Below, in pieces: positions 26,495-35,841 of a stretch of 64,000 nt of DNA. Source of the stretch: Streptomyces sp. NBC_01669 (lineage in GTDB: Bacteria; Actinomycetota; Actinomycetes; Streptomycetales; Streptomycetaceae). The translations under genes were made by a program, and so were the position numbers. Within the stretch, counting starts at the first letter, position 1, and every line of letters starts with the position of its first letter. The notes beneath the pieces are model-generated. The model saw nothing but the letters and a program-made list of their open reading frames with translations. It was not told the DNA's origin and did not search any database. The stretch is taken from positions 310,001 through 374,000 of the forward strand of contig NZ_JAPEQG010000001.1 of assembly GCF_026339735.1 (NCBI RefSeq), given 5' to 3'.

Positions 26495-27349
26495 TCACGG
26501 ACGGAGAGACGTCGTGGCCGCGGGAGCCGCCCCGGGGCGGGAATCACGTCCGCGCTGCGCGGGGCGCGTCGAGGCCGCGTCGGCCGCCGGTTCCGTGGTG
26601 CGCTCGGCGGAGACGTAGGCGGCGCGCTCCCGGGCCGTCGGCGACAGGGCGACGAACGCCGAGGTCAGGAAGAGGTATGAGCCGAGGCCGACGGCGAGGG
26701 GAAAAATGAACTGCATCGTCGTGGCCCCGGGGAGTTCGCTGCCGGAGGAGGCGACGCTCACGCCGACGGCCATCATTCCGGTGTAGTGCATGCTGCTGAC
26801 CGCCGCGCCCATGACGAGCGAGGCGAGTGCGACCGCGCGCGATGACTTGATGTTGAGGGCTGCCCACAGAGCCGCCGTCGCGGCGACGACGGCGATGACG
26901 ACGGAGAGCACGACCCGCAGGGGGTCGTAATGGATCGTGCCGTGCAGCCGCAGCGCCGCCATGCCGAGGTAGTGCATGCTGGCCACGCCGAGGCCGGTGC
27001 CGAACCCCCCGACGGCCAGCGCCCGGGTGCGGTCGCGACCGTAACCGACGGCGAAGACGCCGCAGCCGACCACCAGCATGGCGCCGAGCAGACTGAGCAG
27101 GGTCAGCGGCACGTTGTAGCGGATCTCGGTGCCGGTCACGCCGAAGCCGAGCATCGCGACGAAGTGCATCGTCCAGATGCCGGTGCCGAGGGCGGAGGCG
27201 GCCGTGATCAGCCAGTTGCGGCGCGAACGGCCGCTCGTGTCCAGTGCGCGCACGGTGCAGCTCAGTCCGAGCGCCGCGCCGATCGCTGCCATCACGTACG
27301 ACAGTGCAGGTGTCAGCCAGCCGAAGGTGGCGTGGTCCAGGTGTCCCAT
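26495..27349 (-). CDS. MHYT domain integral membrane sensor
   Basis: Membrane protein of 284 residues with seven predicted helices and three MHYT-type motifs: WTMHFVAM, ASMHYLGM and SSMHYTGM. The MHYT domain is proposed to bind a metal such as copper and to sense oxygen, CO or NO. The C-terminal cytoplasmic tail is Ala/Arg-rich with no enzymatic domain. It precedes the cvnA-B-C genes on the same strand and probably supplies the sensory input of that conservon. ATG at 27349. Confidence 0.92.
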   Translation of the reverse strand: MGHLDHATFGWLTPALSYVMAAIGAALGLSCTVRALDTSGRSRRNWLITAASALGTGIWTMHFVAMLGFGVTGTEIRYNVPLTLLSLLGAMLVVGCGVFAVGYGRDRTRALAVGGFGTGLGVASMHYLGMAALRLHGTIHYDPLRVVLSVVIAVVAATAALWAALNIKSSRAVALASLVMGAAVSSMHYTGMMAVGVSVASSGSELPGATTMQFIFPLAVGLGSYLFLTSAFVALSPTARERAAYVSAERTTEPAADAASTRPAQRGRDSRPGAAPAATTSLRP

Positions 27350-27521
27350 GGATCGGGGACGCTAGTCGCCATGGGGGCGCACGTTCGGGGCGCATTTCGA
27401 AAGCTGCCGGAATATGACAGAGAGATGATCCCGAACGATCGGGCCGTGCTCGAACATGGACATCACTTTCCGTCCGGTTCACTCCGTATCACTCCGGTTG
27501 CCGGTGCGCGATCATGTCCGT

Positions 27522-28121
27522 ATGGCCGATGACCACACACACGTCCAGGACTTCTTCACCGCCCGCGCCGCGGACTGGGACACCCGTTTCCCGGACGACG
27601 GTCCGGCCTACGCCGCCGCTGTCGAAGCCCTCGGGCTGCGCCCCGGCGACGCCGTCCTCGACGCGGGCTGCGGTACGGGACGTGCGCTGCCCTCCCTGCG
27701 GGCCGCCGTCGGGCCCCACGGTACGGTCCTGGGCGCCGATCTCACACCGGCGATGTTGGACGCGGCGATACAGGCCGGACGCGACCGCAGTGGTCAGCTG
27801 CTCCTCGCCGACGTCGCCCGCCTGCCGCTGCGGTCGGGTGTGCTCGACGCGGTGTTCGGTGCCGGCCTCATCTCGCACCTGTCGCGCCCCGGGCCGGACC
27901 TGGCGGAGCTGGCCCGCGTCGTACGTCCAGGAGGGCAGCTGGCGCTGTTCCACCCCATCGGCCGGGCCGCGCTGGCCGCTCGCCACGGCCGACAGATCAC
28001 GGACGACGATCTGCGGGCCGAGCCCAACCTCCGGCGGCTACTCGCACGTTCCGGCTGGCAACTGGTCTCGTACACCGATGAGGAGGCACGGTTCCTCGCA
28101 CTCGGCGTGCGGACGGGCTGA
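27522..28121 (+). CDS. Class I SAM-dependent methyltransferase
   Basis: Methyltransferase of 199 residues with the Rossmann motif VLDAGCGTGRALP, motif II VLGADLTPAMLD, and later DVARLPLRSGVLDAVFGAGL and VVRPGGQLALFHP. The ATG at 27522 is chosen because it starts MADDHTHVQDFF, in keeping with related Methyltransf_11 proteins. Substrate unknown. It is divergent from the MHYT gene and converges with the DUF2236 gene 28 nt away. Confidence 0.9.
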   Translation: MADDHTHVQDFFTARAADWDTRFPDDGPAYAAAVEALGLRPGDAVLDAGCGTGRALPSLRAAVGPHGTVLGADLTPAMLDAAIQAGRDRSGQLLLADVARLPLRSGVLDAVFGAGLISHLSRPGPDLAELARVVRPGGQLALFHPIGRAALAARHGRQITDDDLRAEPNLRRLLARSGWQLVSYTDEEARFLALGVRTG

Positions 28122-28149
28122 CCTGGGCCCGGCTCACGTAGTCACGCGC

Positions 28150-29052
28150 TCACTCGACCGGGGCGCCCGGCCGCCGCTTGTGCGGGATCGGGCAGCCCCC
28201 GACGCCGGGGGTCGGGAAGGTACCGAGCTCGCCGACCTCGTAACCGTCCGGATAGCCCTTGATCTCCGGGTTCTGGCGCGCATAGCGCGCGGTGGACCTG
28301 GGCGGCAGCAGTCGCACGGCCCTCGCCCGCAGCCGCAGGGCGCCCTGGGTGAGATGGCGCGCGACGGGACCCGGTCGTTCGTAACGGAACGCCCGCAGCA
28401 GCGCATCGTCGAGGAGTGCGAGGCTGGCTTTGCGTACGACGGGTGCGAGCGGGCCCGGATACCAGGAGCCCATCAGTGCCAGCGTGGCGTCGGAGACACT
28501 GCGCGCCCCTTCGTCCCAGCCGAAGTGCTCGTCCTCGTACGTGTCGAGGGTGCGCTCGAATTCCTCGAAGGTCTGTGGCACGTCCTTGATGCCCATGTGC
28601 GCGCCGAGAGTGCGGTAGTAGACGGCGAACGCCCGCAGTTCATGATCGGAGAGGTGGCGCCAGCCGTAGCTGTCGATCCAGCGCTTCGGGACCACGACGA
28701 ACGTGCACAGCACATAGCGCATGTCGTCGTTGCTGATGTCGTAGCTGCGGTGCATCTGGTTGATCCGGCGGATCGCCGTGCGCCCCGGGTCGCTGTCGAA
28801 GCCGTGCTCCACCACGGTGTCGAGGAGCAGCGCGGTGTCGTCGTACCGCTTCTGCGAACGATCCGTCAGCTCAGCCGTTTCGGCGAGGAGTCGGCCGATG
28901 CTCGGAACCGCATACGTGCGGTACAGGGCCAGTTCGAGCGCACGGGTGATGTCCCAGGGGAACTCGTACGTCGCCGTGAGCCGGTAGATCTCCAGGAAGT
29001 CCCGTTCCGGATCGAGCCGCCGGATCTCCTTCAGCCGGTCGTATCGCTTCAC
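28150..29052 (-). CDS. Oxygenase MpaB / DUF2236 family protein
   Basis: Alpha-helical protein of 300 residues of the DUF2236 group, which includes the latex-clearing (Lcp) rubber oxygenase and MpaB-like heme proteins. Family segments are YRLTATYEFPWDITRALELA, RINQMHRSYDISNDDMRYVL and RWIDSYGWRHLSDHE. A cluster of His residues may coordinate heme. GTG at 29052 is chosen for a GGGGG-type site ahead; the longer frame upstream reads poorly. Substrate unknown. Confidence 0.85.
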   Translation of the reverse strand: MKRYDRLKEIRRLDPERDFLEIYRLTATYEFPWDITRALELALYRTYAVPSIGRLLAETAELTDRSQKRYDDTALLLDTVVEHGFDSDPGRTAIRRINQMHRSYDISNDDMRYVLCTFVVVPKRWIDSYGWRHLSDHELRAFAVYYRTLGAHMGIKDVPQTFEEFERTLDTYEDEHFGWDEGARSVSDATLALMGSWYPGPLAPVVRKASLALLDDALLRAFRYERPGPVARHLTQGALRLRARAVRLLPPRSTARYARQNPEIKGYPDGYEVGELGTFPTPGVGGCPIPHKRRPGAPVE

Positions 29053-29161
29053 CGCATTGCCCCCGTTCCGCAGTCGAAGGTCAAACTCTACGCGGAAGGG
29101 GAAGACCGTAAGTATGTACGACCGCACCACGCGTGCACGGCTCCCCGGAAGGCGGTCCCCC

Positions 29162-29470
29162 ATGATCGACATGCTCAGCAGTCTGCGAAGGGCTGTGTCA
29201 CCCGGCCGAAAGGGTGAGCGGCCCGCGCCGCCGCGCGAGGAACGGCAGCGCAAGCAGCACAATCTGTTCGACGCGGCCGCCACCTATGTCGCGGCTTGCG
29301 TGGACGACGACCAGGATCGGATCGACGAGGCGAGCGGCTGGGTGTCGCCCGAGGCACTCTCCTTCGGCGTGAACGAGCTGGCCTGCCGGGCGGTCACCGC
29401 GCTGGCGCGGGAGACCGGCCAGTCGCCGCAGACCGTGGCTCGCACGCTGCTCGGCCTGCCCGTCGACTGA
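29162..29470 (+). CDS. Small hypothetical protein
   Basis: Product of 102 residues, unrecognised. A basic N-terminal third is followed by a helical core (HNLFDAAATYVAACVDDDQD, ELACRAVTALARETGQSP). No signal peptide or membrane segment. ATG at 29162 gives MIDML; an ATG at 29114 in the same frame is also possible. It is divergent from the DUF2236 gene and lies 117 nt before the next gene on the same strand. Confidence 0.6.
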   Translation: MIDMLSSLRRAVSPGRKGERPAPPREERQRKQHNLFDAAATYVAACVDDDQDRIDEASGWVSPEALSFGVNELACRAVTALARETGQSPQTVARTLLGLPVD

Positions 29471-29587
29471 ACCGCGACGTCCGCTTGCCGCGGCTCGGTG
29501 AGTCCTGCCTTGTCAGGGCCTCGACGGCCGCATTACCCACTGGTTAAGGTGCGCCGACGGAAAACGATGAGGGACGAGGAGGGTGCT

Positions 29588-30571
29588 GTGGCCGGGACGG
29601 ACGACACAGTCGCCGACGAAGACGCACTGTATGTGCTGACCGCGGTGCTGCTGACACCCGCGCAGTTCCCGAGCGTGCTCGGGGACGACTACCCGGCGGC
29701 CTGCGTGGCACTCGGCCTCGAACCGTACGCCGAGGGTTACGGGCTGGTCCTCGGGCAGGACGGCGGCGGGGCCCGGTGGACCGTCGTCGTCGATGACGTG
29801 TCCCTGGTTGCCGTCGCCATCGCCTCCTGGGACTGCGGTATGGAGTACGACCTCTCCCCCGACGACCGTTCGGTGGTCTGCGCACTCCCTGGCTGGCCGC
29901 TGGCGCTGGCGGTCGCCGCGCCGGGGGTGCCGGCGCCGCACGATCCGCTGCCGGACCCGGAGGCCGAGGGAACCGATCTGCCGGCGCTGACCCCTCCCGA
30001 CACGGAATCGTGGGGGCCCCCGCAGCGGCGGCTGGGGGCCGACGAGATCGCGTTGCAGTGGGCGGCGTGGCGGGAGCAGATCGACGACGCCACGGCGTTC
30101 GCGGGTACGGACGTCGCGGGCAGCGCCGATGACCCAGAAGGCGACGCCGCAGACGTCGCGCACGCTTCGAACCCCACGGGCTTCGCGGACGAGCTGGGCG
30201 CGGGAGACCCCGATACCGGGAGAAACACCGACGCGGACACCTCAGCCGACACTGCCGATGCCGATGAGGAGCGCCCGGCCGACGACACCGTCTCCTCCGG
30301 CGTCCATCCCGGTGTCCGACGCGCGCTGGAAGAAGCCCATGCGTACGTGGACAGCCCGCCGCCGCCCGGACGTGTCCGCTCCTCCTTCGCCCCCGGCGAC
30401 GCCCGCACGCTGCGAGCCGACGGCCCCGGCTGGTCCCTGGTGGCCAGGACCGATGACATCGCATTCATCCTGCTGGACGAGGAACCCGGCGAGGTCCTGC
30501 CGGTCGGCCGCGGGACGGAGCTGCCCGGCCTGCTGAAGGCGCTCGAGGCGCTCGCCGTGCGCCCGGCCTGA
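29588..30571 (+). CDS. Conserved hypothetical acidic protein
   Basis: Product of 327 residues. The N-terminal domain (about 1-120) is globular (LYVLTAVLLTPAQFPSVLGD, CGMEYDLSPDDRSVVCALPG). The middle is a long acidic Asp/Ala/Thr/Pro-rich linker, and the C-terminal domain (about 270-327) reads GWSLVARTDDIAFILLDEEP. No named family recognised. The GTG at 29588 has AGGAGG 5 nt upstream, better than the ATG at 29567. Confidence 0.7.
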   Translation: MAGTDDTVADEDALYVLTAVLLTPAQFPSVLGDDYPAACVALGLEPYAEGYGLVLGQDGGGARWTVVVDDVSLVAVAIASWDCGMEYDLSPDDRSVVCALPGWPLALAVAAPGVPAPHDPLPDPEAEGTDLPALTPPDTESWGPPQRRLGADEIALQWAAWREQIDDATAFAGTDVAGSADDPEGDAADVAHASNPTGFADELGAGDPDTGRNTDADTSADTADADEERPADDTVSSGVHPGVRRALEEAHAYVDSPPPPGRVRSSFAPGDARTLRADGPGWSLVARTDDIAFILLDEEPGEVLPVGRGTELPGLLKALEALAVRPA

Positions 30572-30713
30572 GTCGCGGCGCCCCCTACACGGCCGGGCCG
30601 AGGCCCCAGTGCCTGCTCCGTCTCGGCCTCCGCCGGATCGCGAACCGGCCTGTGGTCGAGTCGGGGGCTCCGCCGGCCACCTGCGCGGCCCGGCTGCCCT
30701 ATTCCGTCGGCCT

Positions 30714-31256
30714 CTACACACGCTCCAGCGGTCGGTGCGGTTCGGCGGGCAGTTCGACCGTGACCGGGTCGCCGGGCCGGACCACACCGCCGGTCCTGAC
30801 GACGCTCATGATCCCGGCCTTGCGCACGATGTTGCCCGCCTCGTCCCGGCCGACGACCTGCTTGAGCAGCCCTTCCTGGAAGGTGTCGATCTGCAGGCAC
30901 GGGTTGCGCAGCCCGGTGACCTCGACGACGGCCTCGTCGCCGAGGTGCAGCAGCGTGCCTACGGGCAGCGCGAGGAGATCGACGCCGCGCGTGGTGACGT
31001 TCTCCCCGAGGTCACCGGGGGCGACCTCGAAGCCCTCTGCACGCAGCTCGTCGAAGAGTTCCTCGTGGATGAGATGAACCTGGCGCAGATTCGGCTGGGT
31101 GGGGTCCTGTGCGACGCGGGAGCGGTGCTTCACCGTGACTCCCGCATGCACATCTCCCTCCACTCCGAGTCCGGTCAGCAGGGTGACGGTCTGCCGGTTC
31201 GGCTTGGTGAATGAGTAAGCCCCGCTACTGCTCACCACGGTGACGGTCCCGTTCAT
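30714..31256 (-). CDS. MOSC domain-containing protein
   Basis: Beta-barrel MOSC protein of 180 residues, related to the C-terminal domain of molybdenum cofactor sulfurase and to YiiM/mARC. Markers are LGVEGDVHAG, RQVHLIHEELFDELRAEGFE, PGDLGENVTTRGVDLLALP, and TGLRNPC with the conserved cysteine. It likely handles Moco or a sulfur carrier. It stands 17 nt before a small membrane protein gene on the same strand. Confidence 0.92.
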   Translation of the reverse strand: MNGTVTVVSSSGAYSFTKPNRQTVTLLTGLGVEGDVHAGVTVKHRSRVAQDPTQPNLRQVHLIHEELFDELRAEGFEVAPGDLGENVTTRGVDLLALPVGTLLHLGDEAVVEVTGLRNPCLQIDTFQEGLLKQVVGRDEAGNIVRKAGIMSVVRTGGVVRPGDPVTVELPAEPHRPLERV

Positions 31257-31272
31257 CTACGAAGAGCCCCTT

Positions 31273-31455
31273 TCAGCGGCCTATTTCCTTACGGGTGATC
31301 CTGCGGAGCCTGCGCCGCTGGGAGGGATCCAGCATCAGGTAGGCCACCGTCGGCACTCCGATCAGCACCAGCAGCGACAGCCAGAATCCGATGAACGGCA
31401 TCAGGATGACTGCCGCGACGACTCCCCCGATGGCAATCTTTGCGCTGTTCGACAT
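31273..31455 (-). CDS. Small two-helix membrane protein
   Basis: Product of 60 residues: IAIGGVVAAVILMPFIGFWL and LVLIGVPTVAYLML helices, then the basic tail RRRLRRITRKEIGR. It resembles small actinobacterial integral membrane proteins with no assigned role. Preceded by GGAGGCG-like sequence and likely cotranscribed with the MOSC gene. Confidence 0.7.
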   Translation of the reverse strand: MSNSAKIAIGGVVAAVILMPFIGFWLSLLVLIGVPTVAYLMLDPSQRRRLRRITRKEIGR

Positions 31456-31551
31456 CGTCCACGCCTCCTACGCGGCTCACGCCGCTCCTGCTGTGAGAAC
31501 GCCTGTGCGTCCCCATCGGTTCCAGCCCGCAGCGGCAGGCCTCCCGCCGGG

Positions 31552-32685
31552 TCACCTCAGCGGTTCGCCGACCTCGTGCATGTGCTGCAGCGCCTGCCGG
31601 TAGGACTCGATGAGTCCGGTCTCCGCGTACGGCATGCCCAGCGCCTCGCAGTGGGCGCGCACCAGGGGTTGTGCCCGGCACAGATGGGGGCGGGGCATGC
31701 TCGGGAAGAGGTGGTGCTCGATCTGGTAGTTGAGCCCGCCGAGGAACCAGTCGGTGAGGACGGCGCCGCGCACATTGCGCGAGGTGAGGACCTGCCGCTG
31801 GAGATGCCCCCAGCGCTCGCCCTCGGGATCGGGCATCTCCATGCCCTTGTGATTCGGCGCGAAGGCCATGCCCAGGTGGAGCCCGAAGAGTGCATGGTGC
31901 ACGAGTGCGAAGACGACGGCCTTGCCGGGAGACATGACGGTGAGAAGCAGCGTCGCGTACAACCCGAGGTGGGTGACGAGGAGGGCTGCCGAGAGGGCAC
32001 GCTCACGGGCCGGCTGCTGCCGCAGGTACTGGAAGCCGGAGATCTTGAGGGCGATGCCTTCGAGGAGCAGCATCGGGAAGAACAGCCGAGCCTGGTTACG
32101 GGTCAGCCGGCGGGCGAAGCCTTCGCGCTGGGCCGCCTGCTTCTGGGTCCAGACAAGGGCGCCGACGCCGACGTCGGGGTCCTTGTCGATGTGGTTGGGG
32201 TTGGCGTGGTGGCGTACGTGTTTGTCGTTCCACCAGGCCTCGTTCATGCCGAGCAGTAGATTGGCGTGGATCAGGCCGATGATCCGGCTCGCCTGTCGGT
32301 CGCCGGTGATCTGGGCGTGTCCGGCGTCGTGGCCGAGGAACGCGGTGCGGGCCCAGAACACCGCCAGCGGCAGGGCGAGCAGCAGGGTCCACCAGGTGTC
32401 GCCAAGAAGGGCCAGGCCGGTCGTCACGGCGCCCAGGGCGAGGAGGTTGGCCGCGATGCCTGCCGCGTACCAACCGGTGCGCTGCTTCAGAAGTCCCTGA
32501 GCCTTGACGGCCCGCAGGAGAGGCGCGAAGTCGCTCCCGGCACCGCCGACGGTTCCGGCGCCTCGCTCGAATCCCGCCGGTGCGGCAGTTCCGGTGCCTG
32601 GGGCATCTTGCGCGCCTCCGGCACTGTCCGCGCTGCGGGCACGGTCGCGGGTGCGGTCCGCGATGGTGACTACGGCCTCGGGCAT
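31552..32685 (-). CDS. Membrane fatty acid desaturase
   Basis: Integral membrane di-iron desaturase of 377 residues with the three histidine boxes HDAGH, HVRHHANPNH and QIEHHLFPSMP. Hydrophobic segments lie between boxes (AAGIAANLLALGAVTTGLAL and others). QIEHH places it with delta-type acyl-lipid or acyl-CoA desaturases. The ATG at 32685 follows GGAG with 5-nt spacing; the long upstream frame is not natural. A 60-residue Ala/Gly-rich N terminus precedes the domain. It is divergent from the SNF2 gene. Confidence 0.93.
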   Translation of the reverse strand: MPEAVVTIADRTRDRARSADSAGGAQDAPGTGTAAPAGFERGAGTVGGAGSDFAPLLRAVKAQGLLKQRTGWYAAGIAANLLALGAVTTGLALLGDTWWTLLLALPLAVFWARTAFLGHDAGHAQITGDRQASRIIGLIHANLLLGMNEAWWNDKHVRHHANPNHIDKDPDVGVGALVWTQKQAAQREGFARRLTRNQARLFFPMLLLEGIALKISGFQYLRQQPARERALSAALLVTHLGLYATLLLTVMSPGKAVVFALVHHALFGLHLGMAFAPNHKGMEMPDPEGERWGHLQRQVLTSRNVRGAVLTDWFLGGLNYQIEHHLFPSMPRPHLCRAQPLVRAHCEALGMPYAETGLIESYRQALQHMHEVGEPLR

Positions 32686-32844
32686 GGCGTCTCCGGTCTC
32701 TGGGAGGCTTGATATGTGCTCTGACCTGTTGAAACGTACGGGCAGCGGCCGCACGCCAACCATGGCGCCACCACCCGGGATTCCGGGGGGCAGCCCCCTC
32801 CCCGCAGAGGGGTGCTGGCTACACCCCGCCGCCCACAGACGCCC

Positions 32845-35841
32845 ATGGAAGTGATGTGGATCACGACGATCGCGCCCCCGGACACCGCCGCCGTGGAGTA
32901 CCCTCGGCGACCTTGGCATCCACTAGTCAAATTTGAGGAATCCGACATCGCCGTGCACAGGCTTCCCGCGCCGACCCCCGCCGAGATCTCCGCGCTCTCC
33001 CGCTGCTCCGTCGTCTTCCTGCCCTCGGACCCCGCCCGCACCGGCCGGGTCGCCTTCTGCCATCCGGACGGCAGCAGCCCGCCCGACGCCCCCGGGACGG
33101 TCGGGGAACTGACCGTCGTCGGGGCCGACGCCCGCCCGTACCGTGTTCCGGCCCTGCTGCTGCCCGTGCGCGACGCCCTGCCCGTTCTGACCCGCGCGCG
33201 GGCGGCCACGCACTCCCATCCCGCGGCGGCGTTCTGGGGCGCTGCCGCACTCCTCGCCCTCCAACTCGCCGCCCGCGGACTGCTGCTGCCGGGGCTGAGC
33301 TCCACGGACCACGACGCCTGGCGGACCGGTCCCCTGACGGCCGCCGATCTCGACCGGATCCGTGCCCTCGCGGCCTCCATGCCCCCCACCGCCCATGCGG
33401 TGCCGCTCAACGAGGACGCCGAGCCCGTACTGCTGCCGGAGCCGGAGCGGCTGCTGCGCGCATTCCTGGACGCGGTCGCGGACGGCCTGCCGCGCACGCC
33501 CGCAGCGGTGTTCGCCACCGGCAGCCCGGCATTCGCCGTCGACACGCCGCAGCGTCTGCCTGACCGTCGCGGCTGGGCCGCTGATGTCGCGGCCGGGCAC
33601 GATGCGGGAGTGCGGCTCTCGCTGCGTATCGAGCTCACCGGTCCTCCCGGGGTGCACGAGGACACCGAGCCGGGCGCCGGGCCGTCCTTCCGTGCGGTCC
33701 TGCAGATCCACAGCGTCAGCGATCCGACGCTGGTCGCCGATGCCGCCGACGTCTGGGCGGGCAACGCCCCGACCGCGACGGCGTTCGGTCCTCGGGCCCG
33801 GATGGACGCCCTCCTCTCGTTGCGCCGCGCCGCCCGCGCCTGGCCGCCGCTGGCTCCGCTGCTGTCGGCCGCCGTCCCGGATTCCGTCGATCCGGCCGAT
33901 GAGGAGATCACCGAACTGCTCGGCCCTGCCGCACGGGCGCTCGCCGCGACCGGGGTCAAGGTGCACTGGCCCAAGGAGCTCTCCCGTACCCTCACCGCAC
34001 GCGCGGTGATCGGCCCGCCGGACGACGAGAACGGCGGCGACGGCGAATCCCGAAACGGGCGGTCCGCGTCGGACACCCCGTCGTTCCTGTCCGCCGACGC
34101 GCTGCTGGCGTTCAACTGGCGGTTCGCACTCGGCGACCAGAAGCTGAGCCGCGCCGAACTGGACTGCCTGGCCGAGGCCAGCAGGCCGATCGTCCGGCTG
34201 CGCGACCAGTGGGTGCTCGTCGACCCCGAGGAGGGGCGCCGCGCCCGCGAGGCGCAGGACCGCAAGGTCACCCCGATCGACGCACTCGGCGCCGTACTGA
34301 CCGGTTCCGCCGAGGTCGACGGCCGCAGGGTCGACGTACAGGCGACGGGCTGGCTCGCCCAGCTGCGCTCCAGGCTCGCCGATCCCGAGTCGGGCGAGCA
34401 GCAGACGATCGGTCAGCCCGCCGCGCTCGCCGCGACGCTGCGGGACTATCAGCTGCGCGGTCTGAACTGGCTGCACACGATGACCTCGCTCGGCCTCGGT
34501 GGCTGTCTGGCCGACGACATGGGGCTGGGCAAGACCATCACGCTCATCGCCCTGCATCTGCACCGGCAGAGCGTCGACGAGGCGGCCGGACCGACCCTGG
34601 TGGTCTGCCCGGCCTCGCTGATGGGCAACTGGCAACGGGAGATCGAGAAGTTCGCCCCCGGCACACCGGTGCGCCGCTTCCACGGCGCGTCCCGCAGCCT
34701 GGAGGACCTGGGGGACGGCGAGTTCGTCCTCACCACGTACGGCACGATGCGGCTCGACGCGGCAAGGCTCGCCGAGGCCGGGTGGTCCATGGTGGTCGCC
34801 GACGAGGCGCAGCACGTCAAGAACCCGTACTCGGCCACCGCGAAGCAGCTGCGGACGATCGGCGCGCGAGCGCGGGTGGCACTCACCGGCACCCCGGTGG
34901 AGAACAACCTCTCCGAACTGTGGGCGATCCTCGACTGGACGACACCCGGGCTGCTGGGCCGGCTCGGCACGTTCCGCACCCGGTACGCGCGGGCCGTGGA
35001 GGGCGGCAGCGACCCGGCGGCGGCCGATCGGCTCGCCGCGCTGGTCCGGCCGTTCCTGCTACGGCGGCGCAAGTCCGATCCGGGCATCGCTCCGGAACTG
35101 CCGCCGAAGACGGAGACGGACCGCGCGGTGTCGCTGACGGCGGAGCAGACCGGCCTGTACGAGGCGGTGGTACGGGAAACCCTGGCCGAGATCTCCGGCG
35201 CAGACGGGTTCGCCCGGCGCGGCCTGGTGATGAAACTGCTGACGGCGCTGAAGCAGATCTGCAACCACCCGGCGCACTACCTCAAGGAGGAGCGGCCCCG
35301 GATCGCGGACCGTTCGGGGAAGCTGGAGCTCCTGGACGAACTGCTCGACACGATCCTCGCGGAGGATGCGAGCGTTCTCGTGTTCACCCAGTACGTGCAG
35401 ATGGCGCGGCTGCTCGAACAGCATCTGGCAGCGCGCGGAGTGCGTACCCAGTTCCTGCACGGGGGCACGCCGATCACCGAACGCGAGGCCATGGTGGACC
35501 GGTTCCAAGCCGGCGAGGCCCCCGTCTTCCTGCTGTCGCTGAAAGCGGCGGGCACGGGGCTCAACCTCACCCGGGCCGGCCATGTCGTGCACTTCGACCG
35601 CTGGTGGAACCCAGCGGTGGAAGCACAGGCCACCGACCGTGCGTACCGCATCGGGCAGACCCAGCCGGTGCAGGTGCACCGACTGATCGCCGAGGGAACG
35701 ATCGAGGACCGGATCGCCGACATGCTGGCCCGCAAAAAGAGTCTCGCGGATGCCGTGCTCGGTTCCGGCGAGTCGGCGCTGACAGAACTCACCGATGCGG
35801 AACTGGCGGATCTGGTGGAGTTGCGAGGGGGCGCGCGATGA
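32845..35841 (+). CDS. SNF2-family DEAD/DEAH-like ATPase (helicase-like)
   Basis: Swi2/Snf2 DNA translocase of about 998 residues. The N-terminal half carries a SNF2-associated region of unknown fold. The C-terminal half has motif I DDMGLGKTIT, motif II DEAQH, motif III LTGTPVENNLSELW, motif V AGTGLNLT and motif VI QATDRAYRIGQTQPV. The start is uncertain; ATG at 32845 or 32854 and a GTG near 32953 are in frame. It overlaps the SWIM-domain gene by ATGA, so the pair is translationally coupled. Such SNF2/SWIM pairs are common in Actinobacteria and have no firm function. Confidence 0.92.
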   Translation: MEVMWITTIAPPDTAAVEYPRRPWHPLVKFEESDIAVHRLPAPTPAEISALSRCSVVFLPSDPARTGRVAFCHPDGSSPPDAPGTVGELTVVGADARPYRVPALLLPVRDALPVLTRARAATHSHPAAAFWGAAALLALQLAARGLLLPGLSSTDHDAWRTGPLTAADLDRIRALAASMPPTAHAVPLNEDAEPVLLPEPERLLRAFLDAVADGLPRTPAAVFATGSPAFAVDTPQRLPDRRGWAADVAAGHDAGVRLSLRIELTGPPGVHEDTEPGAGPSFRAVLQIHSVSDPTLVADAADVWAGNAPTATAFGPRARMDALLSLRRAARAWPPLAPLLSAAVPDSVDPADEEITELLGPAARALAATGVKVHWPKELSRTLTARAVIGPPDDENGGDGESRNGRSASDTPSFLSADALLAFNWRFALGDQKLSRAELDCLAEASRPIVRLRDQWVLVDPEEGRRAREAQDRKVTPIDALGAVLTGSAEVDGRRVDVQATGWLAQLRSRLADPESGEQQTIGQPAALAATLRDYQLRGLNWLHTMTSLGLGGCLADDMGLGKTITLIALHLHRQSVDEAAGPTLVVCPASLMGNWQREIEKFAPGTPVRRFHGASRSLEDLGDGEFVLTTYGTMRLDAARLAEAGWSMVVADEAQHVKNPYSATAKQLRTIGARARVALTGTPVENNLSELWAILDWTTPGLLGRLGTFRTRYARAVEGGSDPAAADRLAALVRPFLLRRRKSDPGIAPELPPKTETDRAVSLTAEQTGLYEAVVRETLAEISGADGFARRGLVMKLLTALKQICNHPAHYLKEERPRIADRSGKLELLDELLDTILAEDASVLVFTQYVQMARLLEQHLAARGVRTQFLHGGTPITEREAMVDRFQAGEAPVFLLSLKAAGTGLNLTRAGHVVHFDRWWNPAVEAQATDRAYRIGQTQPVQVHRLIAEGTIEDRIADMLARKKSLADAVLGSGESALTELTDAELADLVELRGGAR

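Noticed and set aside
24008..26680. 890-codon open frame on the plus strand opposite cvnA
   Set aside because: CvnA has a recognisable ATPase domain and good operon spacing; the opposite frame shows no natural protein pattern.
30572..30713. GC-rich stretch checked for a terminator or small RNA between the hypothetical and MOSC genes
   Set aside because: Only imperfect short pairings were found; nothing firm enough to report.
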